Source: Ulota crispa (taxonomy: Eukaryota > Streptophyta > Bryopsida > Orthotrichales > Orthotrichaceae). Taken from it: a DNA stretch of 64,000 nucleotides. Positions 46,292 through 58,234 of this stretch are shown piece by piece (position 1 is the stretch's first letter; each line of letters opens with the position of its first letter). The notes beneath the pieces were generated by a model, which made no database searches, was not told the origin of the DNA, and saw only the letters and a list, made by a program, of their open reading frames with translations. The DNA lies in contig OY987251.1 of NCBI GenBank assembly GCA_963920765.1, forward strand, positions 12,961,219 through 13,025,218. The letters are read 5' to 3'. Both the position numbers and the translations under genes were made by a program.

Positions 46292-46641
46292 CCTTTAAAG
46301 GACGGATGGATCACTGTGGCGTGACTTGCATGTAGCATTCTACAGTGTTTTGTACATGGGTACTAGTAGTATTGCTTCAAAAAGTTGGAGAAGTCAATAG
46401 TGCATGGTGCCCTCATGAAAATTGCAAGAAGGGCAGCTCAAGAGCTAATACCATGTATCACAATTTGGGTTACAAAATAAAATGAATGTATCTCAAGAGG
46501 TAAAATTTTGCCTTCCATGATATATTACACTTTTATGATCACCTTTGAAAAAAAAATTAGATCAAAATTGGTCTTTTTCTAGGATACAGAGTATTTTTTC
46601 AAAGGCAACAAATGTTTTTTGTCCATGCCAACATTTAGGGG
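46292..46641. mobile_element. TTAA-flanked piggyBac-like element PB18 (short)
   Basis: The element is TTAA-CCTTTAAAGGACGG ... CAACATTTAGGGG-TTAA, flanked at 46288-46291 and 46642-46645. It is 350 bp and related to PB9, PB13 and PB15. Confidence 0.8.
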
Positions 46642-46804
46642 TTAAGGGTTGGTCTACCTTTTCATGGGTACATTGAGATAAGCAAATTTTTTGTCTACGT
46701 CTAATTTTCAGACAAAGAGAAATGGATACCAAATGTAACACCATTTTTTTTCATAATGTTTGAAATTGTATTGAATTATTGACAAATTTTCAAAATTTTC
46801 TATA

Positions 46805-47062
46805 CAGTAGAACTCCTCTAAACCAATATCCTCTAAACTGATATCCTCTATAATCTAATATATAACTCAAATCTCAATATTCAAACCATACGTCAGTCAT
46901 AAACCAAAACAATTAATTCAATAGTAGTAATGCTCCTTGGTGCTATCTTGGCACTAACCTCAAGGTCACTTCACTTACACTTCCACAAAATTAACTAATG
47001 ACTTACTTAAACTAATCTAGTTCTTGGGGTCCCAACCATATTAGTTTAGAGGAGTTCTACTA
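46805..47062. mobile_element. pogo/Emigrant-like MITE, 258 bp
   Basis: CAGTAGAACTCCTCTAAACC and its inverse lie between TA dinucleotides (46803-46804 and 47063-47064). The ends resemble Emigrant/Lemi-type elements of angiosperms (CAGTAAAACCTCTATAAA), a pogo-branch Tc1/mariner family. Confidence 0.85.
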
Positions 47063-47284
47063 TAGTAGGCACTTATTTGTGACTTGTCAACTCACAACAT
47101 TTGTCCCCTTGCAACTTGTAAAGTGATGAGATGAAACTAAGTAGTATGATTAGCGCTTGTGATAAAATACACCTTTTCTTTTATTTGCTCAATGGCTAAA
47201 GAGGATCCATTGAAAAACTACTTCATATCCATTCTTGAGCTAATTATAGGGACACTTTAGGTGAAGATCGCAATTTGAGCACAC

Positions 47285-47470
47285 TACCTTAACAATAACA
47301 AAGTAGGGCTTATGCCCAATCCAACAAATTTGGGCCAACGCAATCACGTTTCTTCAAATATTTTCCAATGAAATTAGGACAACAAAGAGCGTATTGTTCT
47401 ATGGGAAAAAAAATGGTTGAAAATTGCACTTGCTTCTAGACTCTTTGTTCTTGATTGAGTACTTGTGCTT
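47285..47470. repeat. Fourth copy of the repeated 3' flank
   Basis: AACAAATTTGGGCCAACGCA, TTTTCCAATGAAATTAGGAC and GGTTGAAAATTGCACTTGC match the 45.7-46.25 kb copies. Confidence 0.75.
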
Positions 47471-48412
47471 TTTGTTCTCCTTTGTGTTGATTTGATTGTC
47501 CATTATTAAGTGCGTCTTTTTATGTATGCAATATGTCATTGACACTAGGTCTTTTTCTTTATTTGTTATTGATTTGTTGATTTTGACCCTAGCCACGGAT
47601 ATATGCCATACCTCCCCTTTCTCTCCCACTTGCAAACCTAAAGTACTTGCAACGATTTTGTTATTATCTTTATTTGTGGGTTTGGTGTAAGTATCTTATC
47701 AAGTTCTTTTAATTTGGAATGTGCAGTTTCCTAAGTACTGTAATATATGTGTGTTTCCACCAACATAGTAGAAATTGATGTCTAACAGTTTCCGTTATAC
47801 GGAGTACTAGTTATCAAGCAATCTAAGTTTATTAACAAATGGTTGTTTTGGGATGCAATTCTATTGTGGTGCAACATTACATTTGTGAGCAAAATTGCGG
47901 GGTTTCAACATGCAAGTTTTGTGATATTTTCAGTTGTCTTGTGTATTGTGCAATGCCCTCCAACAAGTTCTCAAGTTTTTTGAAATGCAGCTAGTCAATA
48001 TTTGAGCTTTGCTAAACAATAACAAGTCTTATAGCCCCACTAGAGTTTTTCCCATTAATAGATATGTGGCTTGAGATTATTAGCATACAACCTCATGGGA
48101 TTTTACTGATTTTGAAGTACTCAATTGCTGTTCTTCACTAGTTGTTGTTATCTAGCTAAGTTTCAAATAACTCAAGAGCTTGTTATAGGGCATTGTACAT
48201 TCCTTTAATAGCATTTTGCACATATTTGACAGCACTAGCTTAGAATGAAAGAGGCTTTCTTGTTAAATTTGTAGTTTATTTATACCAGATTGTTTTATAA
48301 TTGGGGCTGAGCAAAATCCTCAATGTTGTAGATAAATAACAAACTTACCACTGATTTGGGTAAAGATTAGGTTTTGACCCCTTTCATACAACTGTAACTA
48401 GTACTTGGAATT

Positions 48413-48760
48413 TTGTTGCTTGGTGATGAGAATTGCAATTGTGGTGGTATTGAAGAGCATCTCATTTTTTTGGCCAAAGTTTTGATCTTACTTCATTTTG
48501 ACAATGGCTACCTTCTCGCTAAATTAGATGAAATTTCTCAGGATGTCCAATCTTATTGGAAGAATTTTCTCTTCCTTGAGGTGTGTATTAAGCAAAATTT
48601 GAGTGGAAGAATCATGGCTTAGGAGGATATCAACCCGTTGTTGGATGCCTAGATTGCCTTCATCCATAAATCCAAACCTAAGGAATTATTACTTCGTTGG
48701 GTTGTTGGACTCTAGGCCTCTCTTTGTTGGTGCATATTTTTTATAAAATCGTCTCAAGAA
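48413..48760 (+). pseudogene. Possible decayed coding sequence
   Basis: One frame stays protein-like (FLAKVLILLHFDNGYLLAKL ... KPKELLLRWVVGL) across three in-frame TAG codons at 48620, 48650 and 48713. Each could come from CAG by one C-to-T change. No ATG start and no family is recognised. It could be a relic of a gene or transposon protein, or chance. Confidence 0.25.
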
Positions 48761-49448
48761 ACTTAAAGTATTCTATTAACATCAAAATTTTGAAATTCTC
48801 TATTATGAAGCATTGGGTGTGAAGCATCAAGTGTCAAGCGTTGGATGTCTGTTTTTTTTTTTATTGAAAATTCAACATGGAGGGAGAGGAAAAGGGAGAG
48901 AAAGCGAGGGTGGAAAATCATCCAAACTTAAGAGAGAGGATGGTGCAAAGTGCGGTCAAGACATACTAGTTGTTACAATATGGCACCCCAAAACCTAAAT
49001 TAAATTACGTATGAATGGTCAATTTCTTGGCATTTTGTCATTGAAATGACAAAAAAAAAAGGTTTATGACAAGTAAAAAACACATTGGTTATTTGTTCTT
49101 TAAATTTGAAGCTCCAAATTCATACTCACTAAGGAGGAATAATAGTCAGTTAAAGATGTTAAAAGGCAATATTTGGGTTTGTTGAGCTCAGTTTTGTCCA
49201 AACCTTCGTTAGACTTGCAAAAGTTTGAATGATTGTTTACTAAAAGTAGCCTAATTGTGAAGGTGCACATGGGAAAGACTTTATGCATTTTTTTCCCTTA
49301 CCTGCATGTGTTTTAAGGGTGGGTGTTGATGGCTTCATAAATAAACAAATAATTTGCCTGCTTAGGAGGTGTATGATTGCTTTATACCATTGCTAAAAGA
49401 AACTTGAATTTTTGTACATATAGCAATTTTAGAGGAAAGATCTGAATT

Positions 49449-49907
49449 CACTACAAAAATCACAATGGAGATGAGTGTCCTAAATAATATGCAGCCTTGT
49501 TGAGATTCGAGCACTATTGTTCTCAATAAATTGGAAAGAACTCTTGAAGCTTACAAATAAGGGCGCCCAAATCTCCCACATGCATGAATAGAAGATGATT
49601 ATTTTTAACCTTAGGTTGCACTTTGTTGGGTGTAGAATCAAAGCTAGGAAAACTTATACTTATAAATGTTACATGTGGTGAATGTGAGGGATTTTGAGTA
49701 GATTATTAATGAAAATAACAAGCTACACAGCAAGAGCAACTTCAAGGGTAGTTGGTTGTTATAAGGGTCCAATTGTAGTTGGGTTATTCAAGTGGATTTG
49801 TTCTTGCTACATAAAGTAGAGGCACATCCTTGGATTTGTGAATGAAAAAATTTCATAATTTGTGTAATTCTCAAAGTAACAATGTACGGTTTGTGGTTTT
49901 TGTAGTG
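49449..49907. mobile_element. CACTA-like MITE, 459 bp
   Basis: CACTACAAAAATCACAATGG at the left and GTTTGTGGTTTTTGTAGTG at the right form inverted ends of the classical CACTA type. The flanking triplets ATT and TTT almost agree. Confidence 0.8.
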
Positions 49908-50195
49908 TTTTTATTCTATTAAATGGTGTCATAATTTCTTATCCACAATGTCCAATTTGGAACATGGTTTTTGTTGTTGAAAACATTTCACCAACTTATG
50001 TGGATGAAATCCGATTTATCATGATTGGATGTACTGAGAGAGGGAGCTTGACCACACTCTATTATTAGGGGCAATTGTAAAAATGTTCCGCCTTTTCGAA
50101 GCTTGGACTCTAGTTGAAAAATTCATCAAATTTAGTAAATCCTACTTTTCAATATTTTTTTGTAGCATTAGCTTATAATTACAACAAAGAGGAGG

Positions 50196-50418
50196 TAAGG
50201 TAGGTACACCCAATGGCGTGTGTGTGCTCAATGACACTGGTATGTTTGTCAGATTCTCATTTTTAATCTCAGATCTTGGCTATTAGTAGATGGCTTACCT
50301 TCTAAAACTTAGAAGGTAAGCCATCTACTAATGGCCAAGATCTGAGATCAGAAATGAAAATTTGACAAACATACCAGTGGCATTGGGTGCACCCATGCCA
50401 TTGAGTGTACCTACCTTA
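50196..50418. mobile_element. Long-hairpin MITE with TAAGGTAGGTACACC ends
   Basis: Two arms of about 105 bp are more than 90 percent complementary (for example TTAGTAGATGGCTTACCTTC / GAAGGTAAGCCATCTACTAA), with a loop of only a few bases. The element is one hairpin from end to end. Confidence 0.88.
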
Positions 50419-51047
50419 ATGCTTTCAAAATAGGCTAAAATTTATAAGCCTAATTTGCAAGTTTTGACATAAATATCATAACCAATTAATAACAAATACT
50501 TTAGTTTCCATCATATTTATTTTGATTTAAGTCTAATGATCAAGGCGTTACAATTTTTGTATTGCTTACTAAATTGTGGGCGGAAAAGTTTGAATTAGCT
50601 TTGTGATATGCAAACAAAGATATTCTCAAGAAAAAATTTACACGTTCCTTGTAAATACAATCATTTTTATTGCTTCAAAATGAGAGTTCAAATCACAATT
50701 CCATTAAGAATAAATGAGGTCACTAAATGGTTGTTCATGATTTCTTGTGGCAAGGTCGCTACTTTACTCAAAATGGTTAGTACAATACTTTTCCAGTGCT
50801 TTGACATTGCTTCTTCCATTATTTGACAAGTTTCCACACTCAAAATGACAAATACTAATGAAATATCTATCTTCCATAAAATCCAAAGCTACAAATCCAA
50901 GGAAAAAACAAGAAAAACTTGTAACCTAGCAAAAGGCATGTAATTGCTATGATGGTACACTAGCAACATTCCACATTAAAAGATTGACTTTATTTTTTTT
51001 GTTTTATGCATGAAAATCTTATTTGAACATACTTTTTGAAGTTTTAA

Positions 51048-51270
51048 CCCCTTAAAGGATGTTGTTGTATTGCATATACTCACATGTGTTGTATATGTAT
51101 GGGGCACTTGGGTAGCACATGAATCTCACATCCAAGTCATAGACATACTACTGGTCCAATAAGATTCTTTTGGAAAATTTTTGACATTTGTTATAAAGCC
51201 AATTTTCAAGTACTAGATGATCTTTATATGAATACAACCAACATTTTTGGTAGGCGACATCCTTAAGGGG
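51048..51270. mobile_element. TTAA-flanked piggyBac-like element PB19 (short)
   Basis: The element is TTAA-CCCCTTAAAGGATGTTG ... CGACATCCTTAAGGGG-TTCA. The left TTAA is at 51044-51047. The right tetranucleotide has one change. It is 223 bp. Confidence 0.72.
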
Positions 51271-52374
51271 TTCAATTGAATGACAAGGAAAATTAGTAAC
51301 AGATATAGAATTGTGAACTAATGAAAATGAATAATATTTGGTTGGATTTTGAACCAACACAAGAAAAACCCAAAACTAGTATAATAACTTAATAAACATA
51401 ATTACAAGGTAAATAGAAACAATTGCCTAAGCACTTACGTAAAAAAGTAATCACGTGTGAAATGAGAGATAGTTACTACTTGAGTTCCCATTGTATGAAT
51501 AGAAATTTTGTTCACCTAAACTTTTCTCTTTTTTCTAAATTCGAGAGGACTTCATCTGCATCATAAATCGCAATGTCTGTCCAAATGAAAATTTAATAAT
51601 TACTGGCACAAATGTATTATACTTTTATTATTTACTATTTAGTGTGCTTACATCTTCTTAGAGTTTTTAAAAAACCCAAGTAAAGCAGGTAGACCCATAC
51701 CTGACCGTTTAAAGTTTGGGGAACCTTAAGGTCTCAGAAAATTCAGGAAAAAAATCTGTAGGGTTAGCCTTTCAATAAGTTGTTGTGGAACGTAGTATTT
51801 GTGGGAAAAAGTAATGTAGATTACTTTATATTAAAGGGCAAAGTTGCTGCTCATAAAATTCCTTTTAGCAACTCTAAACTAATCTTGAAACTGCTTGAAT
51901 ATGTTCCCAACTATCTCAAAGTAGCTTAACAATTGACATGTGGTAGAATTTGCTTGCGCAAGTGACATTCACTACTCCACTATGGATTCAACAATGTGTG
52001 GTGAAAGCCTCATATATAGGGTATGGAATTGAGGAGGGGTTGAGAATGGGTGTGTCTTTCCTTATCCAAATACCAATTTGTCACTTGTAAAGTGTCTAAA
52101 CAAGCTTAAAAGTTTGTTATTGCATGTTTCTTTTGAACACCATACTCATTTGTAGAATGTTATCTGTAATTTTAGTATCGCATGACAACAATGATAAGAG
52201 TATGCTTTGATAGAATCTCAAATTGCAAGATTATATAGCATTAGTTGACGCAAAATTGTCTACACTCATGTAAACATTGCTTGAACAAAATTCTTTGCTT
52301 TTTTAGTGTCACTTTGTGTAACATAATCAGCTCTTGTTTGGTATTATGATGTTTTTATGGAGCCTTTTCATAGT
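51271..52374. other. AT-rich intergenic stretch
   Basis: No gene is seen. AAAGCAGGTAGACCCATACC near 51685 looks like a solitary end of the TAAGGTAG MITE group. Confidence 0.4.
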
Positions 52375-52600
52375 CCAGAATAATCCTCCCGCTTTGCCAA
52401 GCCAGCAATCGGAGAAGCGGAGCAAGCCTGACAAGGGAGAAACAAGGAGGCAACCACTGATCAAAATAATCCTCCCGCTGAGCCAACAATTGGAGAAGCG
52501 GAGCAATAGGAGAAGCGGAGCAATAGGAGAAGCGGAGCAATAGGAGAAGCAAAGCAAGCATGATGAGGGAGAAACAAGGAGGCAACCATTGATCAGAATA
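52375..52600. repeat. Nested tandem repeat, 17-bp unit in a larger duplication
   Basis: A unit AATAGGAGAAGCGGAGC is repeated about four times (52485-52560). A larger block (GGAGAAACAAGGAGGCAACC, CAATCGGAGAAGCGGAGCAA) occurs twice. Confidence 0.85.
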
Positions 52601-53984
52601 ACTCGCAAAACCTTATTACATTATGGAATATTCGTTGGTAGGAGCGTTGTTGTATATAATCTACCGTGCCCCACTCACAACTCCCTCCACTTGCTAGGGA
52701 CCGGCAAATTATATCCAGCAACGCTTCTCCCATTCCACAGTACACACTTGAGCCACTGATTTGTTGAGCTCCTCCATTGTTCCCATTAGTATTCGCTAAT
52801 TTAAAATCACTGACTACAACTGTGTGGAAGTATCTCAGTCTTTTATATTATTTCGTAAAAAGCATGTCAAAGTATCCTTCATTATGACTACATATAACAC
52901 CAGATGTTCACAAGCGTATGAAATCCAGAGCTACTAATGAAATCTTCTTAGTACTCAGCTCAGAAATAGACACTCTGATGTTTTTCATGACAGGAACTTA
53001 ATATTCCCGCCGTCCCAAAATGATTTTCATATTGGCCTTCTTTTAGTGTCCCAAAATGTTATTGATGAAGGAGGAAGGAAGCTAACCAATCATCAAGTGA
53101 GTGGTCACAAGTGCTCTTCAAAAGTGCCTCAAATTCAATTTCCAAGCACCGCTTTTAAAGCACAATGAAAACTAATTTGAAACTTAAAATTTCAGAACAA
53201 TAGGAGAAAATTAAAGTTAAACTCTAGTCATTGATCATTTTTTTTTTCTTCACCAGATCCTGGATCTCTCCACCATTCCGCTCCTTTCAAGCATTATTCA
53301 CCCTCAGTTTAACGAAGTTTGTCCTCCATTTATTTTGGTGATCGCTCAATTAAATCATTTACGGCGCGAATGTATAATTTGCTGGAGACAAGACCGAAAT
53401 GCACTGTTGGAGGTATTTTTGGCCTTTCAATTGTATGCAGGCAGCATTTGATTACTCCATTCTGTGCTCAGCAATGTAACAGAATTTCCGAGCGCAGCTG
53501 GACATTATACGGAAATTTTTCTCACTGCATTGCGAGTTTCACGATGATTAACTTTTGAAGAACAAAACCATAAACAAAAGAGACCGACGGTTGCACGCAA
53601 CAGATTCAGTGTTTCGCAATATCTCACCCAAAAGAATTAGCCTGCTCGCTTCAGATGTATTTATTAGCATTGGCTTTGAACCTATAGATAACAGAAAAAC
53701 TTCACCATCATAAGCTTCAGTTGCACTGCTAAAACAGCGATACAACACTTGGTTACCAGAGTCAGATTTGAACGGGTCAACTATGCTAAATCAAAGAAGA
53801 TCGACAATAGCTTTTACGCAGCAACCCTAGAGTTATCAAGCAGTTTCGAAGCCTTTCCAACTGATATTAATAAATGCAGACAAATAAAACCCTGGCTTCA
53901 GATATTTGCCATTCAGCACGGCCGTAGCCTCAAATGGTACGGACAAATTGAATCATCAATAGCCAAAGGTACACGTATCATATG
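52601..53984. other. Unique stretch, no gene recognised
   Basis: TATTCCCGCCGTCCCAAAAT at about 53001 looks like a solitary Stowaway-type end. Frames up to about 80 codons have no features. Confidence 0.4.
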
Positions 53985-54610
53985 AAACCATAACCTATCG
54001 GAAGCAGCAAAATCACACGCGAATCCAGCATATACTGAAACCCACATACTCCTATCGAATTAAAACCACAGAACCTATCGAAAGCCGATATATCTCACAT
54101 CAAACCCTAAGCATGTGTAAAACCTACAGACCCATATTAAACCAAAACCATACAACCTATGGAAAGCAGAAACATCACACGCCAAACCCTACACATGTGC
54201 AAAAACTCAGACACTTATTGAACCAAAAACACAGAACCTACCGAAAGCAGCAAAATTACACCAAACCCTCCATGTCCAAAAACTCAGACTTCTATTAAAA
54301 AAACCACATAACCTATCGAGAGCAGGAAAATCACACATCAAGCCTTACACATGCGCAAAAACTCACAGACTTTAACTGAACCAAACCATAGAACCTATCG
54401 AAAGCAGCAAACTCACACTTCAAACCCTACACACGTGCCAAAACTCAAACTCTTATTGAAACCAAAACCACAGAACCTATCGAAGCAGAATAATCACACC
54501 AAACCCTACACACGTGCAAAACTCACACAGACTCTTATTTAACAAAAACCATAGAACCTATCGAAAGCAGAAACATCACACAACAAACCCTACACACATA
54601 TACAAAAACT
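53985..54610. repeat. Eight ~80-bp tandem repeats 3' of histone H4
   Basis: The anchor AACCTATCGAAAGCAG recurs near 53992, 54072, 54155, 54236, 54311, 54391, 54474 and 54555. Most units also contain a telo-box-like AAACCCTA and an E-box or G-box-like core (ACACGTGC, ACATGTGC). Confidence 0.9.
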
Positions 54611-54661
54611 CACAACAGACTCAAAAGCCAAAACGGAGAAGACATGTCGCTACTGATTGGT

Positions 54662-54677
54662 GGTGTTCAAGAACACC
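54662..54677 (-). terminator. Histone-type 3' hairpin after H4
   Basis: On the minus strand GGTGTTCTTGAACACC begins 37 nt after the H4 stop and is followed by ACCA. A 6-bp stem with a 4-nt loop (CTTG) fits the metazoan and algal replication-dependent histone stem-loop pattern GGYYYU-N4-ARRRCC except for one base pair. Spacing and the ACC-A tail also fit. It could be a chance palindrome. Confidence 0.55.
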
Positions 54678-54714
54678 GTAAAAAAGTATGAAAAGCAGCC
54701 GCAGCGCCGCCTCT

Positions 54715-55272
<558 letters not shown>

Positions 55273-55510
55273 TCATCCAATATGTCTTCACGTAGTTCGT
55301 TGCACCATCCAGCTGGTTATTTCCTGTAAAACTTTAGTTTTCCTGTACTATACAATAGGGGTAGTAGTCACGGCACTTTCATCTCCGAAAGTGGAGAATG
55401 AGAACGTGTCCCGTTGCTAGTGGTTGTCGAAGCTTGCATTCTGTTTCATGCGTGAAATTTTTCACATCTTCATTCTCCTTCGGAGGTGAAGAATGGAGTG
55501 TATAATGAGT

Positions 55511-55826
55511 TAAGGTAGGAATACCCATAAGCATTAGTTTAAGGGTTTTGAACATGATGATTATTAATGAATAACTAGTAAACTATAAGATTCTATTAGG
55601 AACAACAAAAAAAGTTTGCACTTTCAAATGTATTATTTGGGATATTGTGAGAATAAGTAGTGAATTTTTAAAGAGCAAATTGCCATTGCACCCATAACCA
55701 ACACTAAGGTTTCATGTTCACATGTTGTACATCCTTGTAATTACATCTACTTACTTCCACAGATTTTCCAAGATTTTAGAGGTGACGGTTATGGGGACAT
55801 TGATGCTTGAGGGTGTTCCTACCTTA
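55511..55826. mobile_element. MITE with TAAGGTAGGAACACCC ends, copy 2
   Basis: It begins TAAGGTAGGAATACCCATAA and ends GGTGTTCCTACCTTA. The interior is the inverse of 19717-20051 (ATGTTGTACATCCTTGTAAT). Confidence 0.85.
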
Positions 55827-56952
55827 GATTCTTATTATGGCAACCATCACCAACTGTGCCGGTCATTGTTTTCCGTGCAATATCTATTTGAAGCCCTAAA
55901 ACTTGACATAAAAAGAAGTGCAATCTTTGGTAATTTACAAGTGTGTGCATTCACATCTAATCTTGCTGCTTACAAAATTTAAGATGAATCATGGGCTTAT
56001 AGAATTTTGTAAAAATCATCAAATAGCAACTACTGTACTTTACTAGCAGGTTTAGCAGGCAAGTGCCGAATAATTAATTAAAGTACAAAATCAGGATTAG
56101 GCCACTTAAAAAAGTTTGAAAAAATCAGTCACTTTCAAAAAACAAAAAAAAACAATATTTAGGCATTCAATCAAGTTAAATCTTATAAATGAGGTAGTTA
56201 GCTATTGTGTCTAATTGATATGATCAACAACTTGAGATATCTTTGTTTTAGTATTCATTGATAAGATGGCATTCATGAAAAAAATGGTAGTTGTTAATTT
56301 CTTATGTTGCCTTAATGCTCATTGTATTATGAACTATCTTTTGCTTGTATTTTTGTATGAGACTTTTTTATTTTTAAGTGAGGCTGTGTTTCAATAAAAT
56401 GAAAATCATTTAGCAAAGAATTGTACAATGAATATTTAGAGAAGTTGACAAAAATGAGTAGGAAGCATGTGTGTTGCTTGATTTTGCAACTTTGAGCTTG
56501 AATTTTATGTTGTGACCTATGTGTAAGTCAATGTAATTACAAAACTTATTTGGTAGTGATTTTATTCTTATTTCAGCACCTTTTTGTATAATATCTTTTT
56601 TTTTAGCACTATTTTAAAATCATTTTCCAAATTTTAGGCAATGAATGTCCATAATTATGAAAAAAATTAGGCAAGTATTTTACAAATTAATTTTTGCCAA
56701 AGCTACTAGTAAGGTACAATACCTACCAAAAAATGAGACTTTGTCATCACATGTTGTTTGATCAAATGTTATAATCTCCCATCTCCTACAGTCAGTTGTT
56801 TTCAAAATTTGCAAGCCATTTTCTAAGTAGGTGTTCCACTATTTTCAATGGTCACAATTTGTGGATCATCCAATTGACTGAGATATGAGGCATCAAAGTT
56901 GCCGATCTCCAAAAACCTTGATTTTGGTGAAATCAGCCTAGGCGCTTAGGGG
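55827..56952. other. AT-rich stretch ending in a TTAA-element terminus
   Basis: The last bases (CTAGGCGCTTAGGGG, TTAA at 56953-56956) look like the right end of a further TTAA element whose left end I could not find. No gene is seen. Confidence 0.4.
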
Positions 56953-56956
56953 TTAA

Positions 56957-57160
56957 AAGACAAGGCTACTATAATACATGGTATGCATGGTGCTGTATAA
57001 CTGGCACTTGCTACCAACAAAAAGTTTTAATTTGGGACCTTGACTATCTCACTAGAATAGCATTGATCTATATTATAACTTCTTTGTTGATCTCAAATAT
57101 AATACAAGAAAAATACCGTATATTGTACTAGTTGCAAAGGGCTGCCTTGTCCTTTAGGGG
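56957..57160. mobile_element. TTAA-bounded piggyBac-like element PB20 (left end worn)
   Basis: The right end TTGTCCTTTAGGGG-TTAA (57161-57164) is intact. At the left, TTAA (56953-56956) is followed by AAGACAAGG without CCC. The interior matches PB17 (GGCTACTATAATACATGGTA). Confidence 0.75.
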
Positions 57161-57270
57161 TTAATAAAATCACCATCTTGTTTGTTTATGAAAGCTGTTC
57201 CAATCCAAGAATTTTTTCCATTCAAACTTTTGTGTGTTTGGTGTAAAATATCCTTGTGCACTTTTTGTTA

Positions 57271-57645
57271 TAAGGTAGGCGCTCCCATAAGCCTGGAAAT
57301 AAGGGTTTTGAAGTAGGTAAAACAATTGACTAACTTTGAAAAAAATATTGTAAGTTAGGAAATGGAAACAAAAAATATTGGCATCAATTTCAAGGTTCCA
57401 ATTGCAAGCATTTGTTCTCAAAGATTTTTCAAGTCCAAAATCAGTGAGATTGTAGGAACCATGTGTAAGATGCTAAAAACAAGGCTTGCTGGTTCTTAAA
57501 TAGTGAGATGGGTACTCAAAACCTTCATGGAGTCACCCATAGTCATCACTTTGTCACGCATGAATATCACTTAAGTACCCATAACCACCCTAACTTTGTC
57601 ATTAACACCCATGAGAACGTCATGCCCATGCGTGCGGCTACCTTT
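57271..57645. mobile_element. MITE with TAAGGTAGGCGCTCCC ends, copy 2
   Basis: It begins TAAGGTAGGCGCTCCCATAA and ends GTGCGGCTACCTTT. The interior is nearly the same as 10119-10520. Confidence 0.8.
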
Positions 57646-58234
57646 GATAATTTCTAGAAAGATCTTTTCAAAAATATTTGTCTTCTAAAAAGTTTGAAAA
57701 CACTTTATTGAAATTTTAAACTGATTAGAAACACTAGACATATAATTTGTTTTTTTTAAAGTCCTCATGCTATAATTAGAGTGCACATGCTCAGATTTTT
57801 CAAATCATTAATATCAATTTATAAACGTGAGTGAATTATGCAAACTTGGAGTAAAGATGAAAAAAATCGCATGAAACACAACAACGATTAGAAATCTAAT
57901 AAATTTAGGCAATTTTGGGAGATTACCATAAATAAGAAGCTTGGGTGCATGTGCCACATCCCTTTTCACGAATCATGAGTTATTATACAGAAGTGTGGTA
58001 TTCAAAACAACAAAGTGCACATGGCAATGGGAACTCTTATAAAAATTGGTGTTATACTCTTCAATTCTTTAGATTTTCTAGTTGACAATTAGCAAGTTTG
58101 AAACAATTTTTTTTTAATAATTTTGCATTCTAGTTTGTAGTTTTAGATTGAAGTATATTATGACCATTGAGTCAAGCTTACATGGTTGATACGACTCACA
58201 ACCTCGAATTGATGTCAATTTTATGTGCTATTAA

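Noticed and set aside
53985..54610. Regular repeats reminiscent of a CRISPR array
   Set aside because: Repeats are degenerate, of unequal length and without unique spacers; the setting is a plant nucleus next to a histone gene.
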